64,000 nt of DNA from Lytechinus variegatus (Eukaryota > Echinodermata > Echinoidea > Temnopleuroida > Toxopneustidae). Below the pieces are notes generated by a model. It made no database searches. It worked only from the letters and a program-made list of their open reading frames with translations, and had not been told where the DNA came from. The first letter of the stretch is position 1. Every line of letters begins with the position of its first letter. The position numbers and the translations under genes were made by a program. The stretch spans positions 28,919,129 through 28,983,128 of the forward strand of contig NC_054746.1 of the NCBI RefSeq assembly GCF_018143015.1, written 5' to 3'. Positions 1-9,900 of the stretch are shown here, piece by piece.

Positions 1-714
1 TCTTTTGTAAAATAATGTGATAATTTAAAATTAACTGTATCAAAAATTCTAGAATTCGAGCTACCTTAAGATTTTCTGGCTAATAAAAAAAAATAGATGT
101 CATTTTATTTGATGAGCTATCCTGAGACACCCGAGAACATTGATATGTATATGGTCAATTCTGCACAATAATATAGCTTGTAGGGTTAATGAGAAGTATA
201 CTCGATCAATTACTAGTATTTACGAGACGCGCGATATGACATTGCCTTATCATCGGTTTATAAAAAGCGAATAATAAGAAATGTGCAATGTAAATGCGAT
301 GTTATTTCTTACTACATAATCACTTCATTTTGAGTTTCATAACTTTACCAATTCACTGCAAACATCGATTTCAAAATTTACTTGAATATAATTATGACGT
401 AGAGGAAAGAACAAGTTTTCTCAAAGTGATATACCCCTTCTGATAGCGTGCGGGTCAATTTTTTTCAACAAAGGACAAGGGCAATGATTTCTAGTTGGTT
501 TGTTGCATTCATTTCATATTACAAACAAAATAAAAAATTCGATATAAACAGAAAAGCAAATAATCTTATTTTTTAACATACAAATTTTGAATAATTATTG
601 GCACTATATAGAAAGAATGGTGTCATGTAAATCAAACCATAAACATAACTGCACGTAGTGCACTTTAGATTTGTTTTATTGTTCTTTTGATCAAGTTCAG
701 ACATTTTTTTCATA
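1..714. other. Upstream flank of the SLC23-like gene
   Basis: AT-rich sequence before the first coding exon on the + strand. I see no coding exon, no convincing TATA box and no repeat family here. The promoter and 5' UTR of the transporter must lie in it or further left, but the sequence alone does not fix a transcription start. Confidence 0.5.
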
Positions 715-921
715 ATGGCGGAAGCGTGCAATGGCGACCGAGGGATTAAGCTTACAGTTTTAGAGACCGAAAGAGACCAACAAGACATGGAGAAGGAGGT
801 CGACATCGAGGGTATCGCCAAGGAAAGGGCTGATGATATCCTTGAAAAGACTTCAAGTAGGGTTATGTATGATGTGGATGACATCCCACCATGGTATACT
901 ACCATTTTAATATCATTCCAG
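715..921 (+). CDS. SLC23-like exon 1 (residues 1-69)
   Basis: Encodes the charged N-terminal tail and the start of TM1, ending with Phe-Gln. The donor GTATTA follows at 922 in phase 0. The conserved Pro-Pro-Trp-Tyr phrase identifies the family. Confidence 0.93.
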
Positions 922-3900
922 GTATTATAGGTTTGTCTTCAATCACTAACTTTATCTGTTTATTGCTGATATTTTGAGAATTGCGTTATAAGAGTGGATT
1001 GTAACATGTTGAAGTACGCGCGATGCAAAGTCAAAAAAAATGGACGCATCATAGTCATGGATATTTCGGGAAATGAAATGCGAAATGGATAAACAAAGTT
1101 TGAAATAACGAACAGCACTAGTACGATATCGGTTTCTTGGAACTTTCGTTTACTGTAGTGGAAGCCATGATAATGCAAATGCTTGTAAGTTTCCTATTAT
1201 TTATATCAATTTGTTCTCATAATCGATTTTTATTTCGGGGAAATTTGTCCATATATATTTATTTGGAAAATTATATCATCCTTGTTAATTCTGATGAGTG
1301 TTGAAAATATCCTGTTCAACATGAACTCTAAACATATAAAATGTTCAGAGAGACATTATAACGCTTTACGGTTCTGTTTGTTTTCAAATGGATATACGCC
1401 TACCTTATTTTGCGCAGTTTGTTAACTCATTTATTTATTTTCGGTCTAAAAATCTAGCTGCTATAATATGATAGAGTCAAGAAAACTGAGTCCATCGTAT
1501 TAAGAGGGAAAACCCCCAAACTGACCAAAGTCATTTAGACTGAGATTTACAAGGGACACTATAACAAATGGACTTCATGCAATGACGTGTGAACCAAGGT
1601 ACAATTTCGCAAACGCAGATAAAACGTTTCGTTTCAGTTAGCATTTTTGATAGTGTAAACAACTGTAAAAATTTGGTGTAAGGATCCTACACTCTTAAAA
1701 ATATTGGGTAAAAATGCTCCATGATGGTAATTATGTATCCAATCAACATTGGGCATTTCTTTTGGGCATTATTATTTATCCAGTGTGATGAAATTTTGCT
1801 CATTCTTAAGCAGTTTCTGCTTATTTTTTAACCTTACTGGACAATATGCTTCCCGCATTGGGTAAAATACCGCCCAAAATTGGTTGGATACATAACTACC
1901 CTCGTGCTTGTTAAAATTTTGCCCAATATTTTTTACAGTGTAAGAAAAAAAGCTCCAAAAGACATTGATGAATTCGGCTTTCATTAGCACGGTTTTATGC
2001 TTACACTCTAAAAAAATTTTTTAACCAATATTAGGTTAAATGGAAACAGGCATATTTGTTGGGTAAATAGATACCAAATATAACCCTTCAATCATGCAAT
2101 TTGGCCAATATTGGGAGAAAAATTACCCAACAAACATGTATGTTCCCTTTCTACCCAATATTGGGTAAATGTTTACTTTCTGTTTTTAGAGTATATATAC
2201 TATATAGGCAAACAATATGTCTGAGTATGGAATGAAAATAAAGATAAGCAGAAGAAGAATTTACCTCAACTCAGTTACCTTTAAACCGGTATTTGAGGTT
2301 ACTATGAAAACAAGTATGCATTTTAGATTATAGAGTGCGTATCAAAAAAAAGTTTACACTTTGAAAAGGCCCTGGGAATTAAAAAATATACAAGATGTGG
2401 TTATTTTTTTCACATATAATCTTGGGTTTGGGGCTCATCTATCCAATGAAAGTAAAAGTTTTGACAGAATGTTACACTTGAGTGAGCACTGTCCAGTTTT
2501 GTAAAGCTCGCAGAAATCTGTTTGCGCAGAAATGCTCGTTTTCACGATGTGTCAAGGGGTAAGGGCGCAATCAAACTTACCCTGCGAAACAATTCTCATA
2601 CATTCCTCTTGCACTTTTGGTCAATTGAAATAAAACGGATACATTCGAGCATTTTGTAACAATTTTGCCACCCAAACTGAAATTTCAACACTTAGTAAGC
2701 ACAACCTTTACCCTTTTTGTGCCAGCTGGATCTGAGGACATAACTGAATCTGAACCAAAGTTTACAGCAGACATCTCCAGCATGTTTTTCACTAAATTTT
2801 TATTATTCAAAGTGGGTTTACATTTCATTTTTTCATTAATACTTGTTTCTCCACACTTTTTCCAAGCTTGACAATGATTACCAAAATGAAAGTCAAGCCT
2901 AAGCCATTTCATGTAAATAACCGCTCAGTGTAAAGCAAATATCGTCACGATGGCCTCGGTGTGTGCCTGTGTGGGAGAGTGGGGTGGGGCGCAATGCACT
3001 CTTCGAAGTGTTTTGGACAAGGAAACAAGTTAAAAGGGTAAAAGATATCTTCAAATCGAATTCACTAGCTAAATTCAACGTGTTCTTCATGATCAAGGTC
3101 TACTTTTATTAGCATAACTATTTCAAAGTTGTGCGCAAATCATTTTTCACTAACTTTTCAAAAGTAAGTGGTGCTCACTCAAGCGAAAATATTTTTCGAC
3201 AGTTATACCGTCATTTGCTCAAATGTACCTGTACCAATGTTAAAATGTGAAAAATGTTCAGGATATTACAAATATATGATTTTACAGGATTTTTTTCGAA
3301 GTGTAAACTTTTTTTGATACGCACTGTATAATTAATATAAAATTCTATTGATTATTTAGGTATAGCATAGGAATGACATTTATTAATGTTAAAAAATATG
3401 TTCTTTACACTTGATATATTTATCTCCCATCATCTCTACATGCCTTTCTCCTGTATATCATTGCTTTAATAGAATTCATTAGGAATGTTTAGTGGTGCCC
3501 TCTCAGTGCCTTTGGTTGTTGCACCTTTCCTGTGTATCTTGGATGATCATCAAAGTCTGTCACGTGTCTTTGCATCAACATTTTTCGTTTCTTCGCTACA
3601 GACGTTACTACAAACATCCTTCGGTGTCCGGTAGGATATATTTTAAATATAAATATATGCAGGTCCATGCAACCTATATGGCCCTTTGTATGTTCTGTCT
3701 TTCTCACACAGTTCATGTCACCATGATTTTTTAAGCTCCAATAGATATAGTCTGCACTTTATTTCATATTTCATCTTCATCATGCTTCGTGTATAGGAGT
3801 TTGGAATTAACGAAGACTACTCCTTTCCATGGTAAAGATTTTAGTGGTACGATCTAATGGATGAATTCATATTGTTTTTGAGAGATCAACTTTCACTCTG

Positions 3901-6900
3901 TATCAATGCAGTATAATCTCATGATCTGTTTCTGAATTCCGAACAGTTCTTCCCTTAAAAACCCTTAAATATTTTGACTTGACCTTGACAGATTACCCAT
4001 AGTTCAAGGACCAACAATGACCTTCGTCCTACCAATGTTTACTCTGATGTCACTTCGAGGTGAATGCCCTGTAATTGGGGGTAAGTTCCCCCTAAAATCA
4101 TTTGATCTTCTGCTAACAAGATGAACCATGAAATATGACAAAAGATACAAGTAGGCCTTTATTTTGTTTAGTTAGGTCGATCACCAATTATTATGCCACT
4201 CAACCGGGTACTTTGTCCTTCCTGTACGTTCATTTCATCATTAATTCCGTGGTCACTTTAAAATCATCCTTTTGATCTGTTAATTTATATTCATTTACAT
4301 TATTTATCATATTATGTTTATTCTATTCGAGTCCTCGCTTCAACGCAAAGAACAATATAAGTTTATGGTTTTACCAATGTTTATTTTTGTAATTTTTCTT
4401 TAACGTTTAAAAGGTCAATTAGTATGCGAATTCAGCAACACACTTTACCCGGACTGCATTTCTAAGCAGGTTTAATAATATTTGCTTGACATCACATCAA
4501 TCATTTTTATTCAGAGGTTAGAGTGAAATATACATTTAACTTTCAAATTTTGACAAATGGTCTTTAAACAAGGAAATTTGGTTTCTGACAATCAGTATTG
4601 AGAACGATCAAGAATTGAATAAAACAAAACAAAATGTCGAGTTGGGTACAAATTGTTATTTTGTTCGTTATTATCATACATAATTTTTGTTTGTTGAGAT
4701 CCTATTGGTAATGGGACTAATGCCACGGTAACTCTAGAAGATGTCAGAACAGAATTCAGGATCAGAATGAGAGAGGTAATTACAATCGATAAAGTTTACA
4801 CCTGTAACTCTAGTAAGAGGATTCTTGGAACTAGCCCTCCCAAATAAACATCTCGAGTATAACCATCGTCTATGACCATTATCCTTTGGGACATAGCTAA
4901 CCTGAGAACAGCCCATCATATAACTAGGACAATTAACACCTAGGGCAAATATTACTGGACAAGTGTCCCACACGTCATATTTTTTTTTCTTTTATCAGAG
5001 GTTACGCCACAAACTAATTTCTCTGTGCCACAAATAAGAAGAATAAAAAAGAGTAGGAATGACTTGGAGTATGCATTATAAGAAAGTTTTCACAATCGTT
5101 TCGAGATAGTTCACCCGTTTTATAATTCACAATAAGCCTTACCAGAAACAAATCTAATCCTCAGTTGTGAGAGTAAGCTCCAATTTATAATTAATGATCA
5201 AAGAGATATAGTTTTCGTTTTGTATGAATAGGACAAAATAGCTGGAGAGAATAAGTTACGGTATCGTGAGACGCTTAATTTTCCCAAAAATTTAGATTTT
5301 GAGACGTTTTTCATTGTTGTGGTGTTCGTTGAAGAAATTAAAAATGGTATTATGTAGATTTTATTTTCTGATGTTAGGGATATAAATCTTTCTTAGATGA
5401 AGATCTTTACGCAAATTTACATTGTGAAAATTATTACATTGCTGGTGTTTTTCAGACGGCAACTGATGTGTTTGGCAATAAATATAGAGAGAAGCTGCCA
5501 GTGCCGTAACCTCACCCCAGTCAATTATAGCAACGGAGTAGACGAAAGTCTCAGGCGAATATTGCACCTATACTAACTTTAATATATAAAGCAATAAATT
5601 TCATTCTTAATATCTATTCAATCTTATAAAATGTGTTATATTTATTGTCTTTTCAATAATCAAGTTTCAAGGAGCTCTGTTGATAGCTTCCCTGTTCGAG
5701 ACTCTTGTTGGTTTCCTAGGTATTGTAACCCTGGTCATGAGGTTCATAGGACCTATAACCATAGCAACAACAGTCGGATTGATTGGATTCTCATTATTCG
5801 AAATCGCGATCCAGCAATCCCAGAGTCATTGGGGTATTTCGGCTTTGTGAGTATTCTTCACGTATGCAAGAGGTTTAGATATAATGTAAGAAAAAAAGCT
5901 ACCATTGGCAAACCATGCACAGGCAATTTTCTGCATCTATATTACATAGGAAGACACATAGTAAGCCTTCCTGAAATTTTATCTCCTATAACTAATATTA
6001 AAACAAAAATTGTTTAGTATTGCCGGTGATTTACACAATTATATAAATTAGTAAATACAAACACCACATTAGCCCAAGAAGCAGCGTTGTTATTAAACCG
6101 TTAGTTCCAATTCCAAGCATGCATGCGTCTATATTCCGTCCCTACTAGACGAAATTAGTCATGCTATAATCGGCTGCAACAGTATAAGTCGGACAGACTT
6201 TGAGAAAAATATAGTATTACAAATCCTCGGTCCTCTTCAATTATAGAACATTAATGAAACGGCCAAATACCTATTTATGGCAAAAAATGGAAGTTTCCCC
6301 AATTTCTTTAACCAATGTAACAAGGGATAAACTTCTTTTTGTCGTTTGATTTTCAAACATACTGATTATAATGCTACAATAGAGAACCTAAGACTTCTTG
6401 TACTTTGTTTTACAAGTGTGATTTAAGAATAAGATTTGGTTGATAGAGTCATATCACATGCATCCTCTATCGTTATTACCCCTAATTGATCACTAGACAC
6501 AAGGAAGACGAGAAAATATTAAATCGTACTAAACGATTCCTTTTCTTTTCTCCCCAAAGTGTCCTAATCTTGGTAGTGATTTTCTCTCAGTACATGGAAC
6601 GTCTAATGGTTCCCTGCTTATCTTACTCTAAGGAGAAAGGTTTTCACGTCTCCAGGTTTCCCGTATTCAGAGTATTCCCGGTAAGATGTCACAAGATATT
6701 TAGTAAAAATTTCCTGGACGAAAAAAAAAAGGAAAGGGAAATTGTTAAAATATTAAATTATTTTATGGATAAAAAAGTATGTTAAACTATGCCATTAAAA
6801 AAAACCTTCTCAAATACCTCCTTTCGGCACTTCTCTTAATACTTTCCTCCCTTCCCCCTTGTTTTTTTAAGGGGGCTTTTTAAAACAATGGGACCAATCG

Positions 6901-9900
6901 TCCCCTGTCCCCCTGTAGCATTGTGGGAAAATAGCAGTTTATAGTGAAAGTACTACAAGAGTAGAATACAAAGTTACCATTGAAACAAGTGTCGATGATT
7001 AAAACATGTTTATTTCATGATGTGTCTGAATCCGGGGGTTCATTAACAGATTTTTCTGGCGACTCTGCTAGGCTGGCTCCTTTGTTACATTCTAACCATC
7101 ACGGAAGTATTCCCTAGTGACCCGGAAGCACCTGGTTACCGAGCTAGGACAGATATCAAAGACGAATCCTTGAAGGAAACCGGTTGGTTCTTCGTGCCTT
7201 ATCCAGGTACAGAAAAATGATATTTGAAATAATTATATTTTATGTGTTATTAAGTCTTATGAAAATGCTATTGATCCCGGTATTTGGTGGCCCCCTTAAT
7301 GTGGGATGTTTCTGAGATGAGTCTGATTGTCTCTGCCTTTACGAAAATGTACAACTATCTTAAAATGTCATGGCTTAAGCAGTTCGATGAAGTAAGAATA
7401 CAAATAAAATGGGGGTCGTAAGTAATAAAAGAAGGTGATCATCTTATTGAATTTCATTAATAGGAAATTATCCTATTTTTACGAGCTGGTCGTAGGTTAT
7501 GGCGTATTGTGGAGTGACCGGTGGTTGGAATAGCGTAGGGACTACAGCTACAATTTCTTTGATTTTAAATGATGTTTTGTTACAAAAAGGCCAATGGGGT
7601 GCTCCAATCTTTACAATCGGTGGAATCCTAGGAGTAACTGCTGGTACCTTTGCCTCCATCATCGAATCCATCGGAGACTATTACGCATGCGCAAGGCTAG
7701 CTGGAGCACCACCTCCACCCGGTCATGCGCTGAACCGGGGAATCGGTATGGAAGGACTCGGCGGATTCTTCTCGGCACTATGGGGAACCGGTACGAGTTC
7801 TACATCTTATAGTGATAACGTTGGCTACATCGGAATAACAAAGGTATGCACTTTGCCATTTTTTCCCCTTGCTCGTATCCTGGATAATTTCCATATCTTA
7901 GATCCTCAGGATTTTATGATAAACAAGCATCATCAGTGCTGTGCCCATATAAAACACACAAAAATCGCCTTGGCCGCGATTGTTTTTGTTTCTACTAAAT
8001 TTTCAATCCCGTCTAGAAAATATTTTCCTCCAAGACCACCCATCACAAGTGTTTGTGAATCGATGAGAGTGAAAATACTTCATAAAGATTTGTTTATATA
8101 TAAATTCTATACAAGGTTGGAAGTCGACTAGTTATACAAGTGATGGCAGTGACAGTCCTAGGAGGCGCTTTCCTTCTGAAAATCAGCGCCTTCTTTGCTT
8201 CTATTCCTTTACCAGTCGTTGGTGGAATATTCTCAGTTACAATAGGTATGTACTCGAAATCAAGAACGAAAAAATACATAAATGATAATAATTATAGACC
8301 ATCATAGATTATTTGCAGAACTATTAAATAAAACGATATTTCTGTATCTTTAACCAATAAACTCTGGAGTATCGAGATAGTTCTTCACATTTTCCAGTAG
8401 TTTGCTGGCTATTTACTGAGGAAAGTTGGCACGGACTTTCTTCTTCTGCTAACTTTTACCTCAATATAAAAACCTTGATACAGCATCGTAAAGATAATGT
8501 CACAAGGACACTGTCTCATCTAAATTCCATGGTTTCGGATTACCGGGTTCGTTTCCCACTTGGCGCGCTAGTGCCCTTTGGTAAAGCATTTATCCTCTTT
8601 AAACCCCCATTCCACAGAGAACAAGACCACTGAAAGACCTTTGAAAGACCATGAATTCTGGTTGATCTTTCAGAGGTCTCTCAATGAACCTACAATGGTC
8701 TTTGAGGTCTTACACGAGTCCTGACCAATCTTTTAGTGGCCTTCGTGGTCTTCATGGGCTCCAAAACTTTTTGAAACGGTTCAAAACTGTCTTACAACGG
8801 TCTTACATGAAAATGGTCTTTCAGCAGTGTTTCAGCGGTCTTTAGATGAACTTTCAAAGGTCTTCATAGTCTTTCAATGATCTTTCGGCAGTCTCTCGAG
8901 GTTTTTTGCGGAGATCACTGGAAGACTCATGAGAGATCATTGAAAGATCATTGAAAGACCATTGAAAGACCAGGCAAAGTCCATGGAAAGAATTCCGAAA
9001 GATCACTTTTTGCATAAAAGATCTCTGAAAGACCATTGAAAGATCTCGAGAGGACTAGTCTAAGACCAGTACGACAAGAAATATCCACCAGTCTTTCAGA
9101 CTTTCTTTGAGGGGTCTTTCTGAGCGATTCCACCGAGATGACAAATTTCATTGATCTTGAAGACCGCTTTAAGACCTCATCAAATTTAAATCTTTCAGTG
9201 GTCTTTCAATGGTCTCCGTTCTGTGGAATGGAGGCCTTACCAAGTCACTCGGAGAGGATCTTGAGCCGTCGGCCCTCTGGCTACTTCCTTACAAGCATTC
9301 ATGTTTTCTTAGTAATCAGGTAATCTCCAACATCCCCACCATGATATAATAAATAATCCAACAAATTGTCTCGTTCTGTCCAACTTTAGGCATGATTGCT
9401 GCTGTCGGCATGTCAAATTTGCAATACGTCGACATGAACTCGCCCCGAAATTTGTTCGTTGTTGGCCTCTCCTTTTTCCTAGGACTCGCTCTTCCACAGC
9501 ATATGCAAAGGAATCCGAACCTTATCCAAACAGGTATGAATAATTTTATTGCATACACACATTCACACACACACACCCTACACACGCACACCCATGTCGT
9601 TTGGACTCATTGCTGCCAAAGATGTTATAAAGCTCAAGTTTTGTAAAATATAAATGTTCAATTTTTCACGAACCGGGTTATTTTACGAATGAAAAGAGAA
9701 GTGAGCATCCTATAAAGAAATTTACTTTTATTTGCCCCTTGGGATCTTTTAAAAGACTATGCATGATGTGGAATTTATCGGCATGGTCATCTGGGTAGAG
9801 TACGTCCCCACTTGTCTGGTGTCCCCGGTTAGTGGGTTATAACACACAATTGCTCAGTAGGTCTATATTAACTCATCCAGACACATGCATAATAATCCGC

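Larger units (their letters stand above)
3631..7589. other. Introns 2-7 of the SLC23-like gene
   Basis: AT-rich introns of about 360 to 890 bases between exons 2 and 8. I see no transposon ends, hairpins or extra exons in them. A frame at 5456-5555 was tested as an exon and dropped. Confidence 0.6.

Noticed and set aside
5456-5570. Possible SLC23 exon with an Asn-Leu-Thr sequon-like phrase
   Set aside because: No usable donor, and the true exon 4 at 4699-4775 joins exons 3 and 5 exactly in frame.
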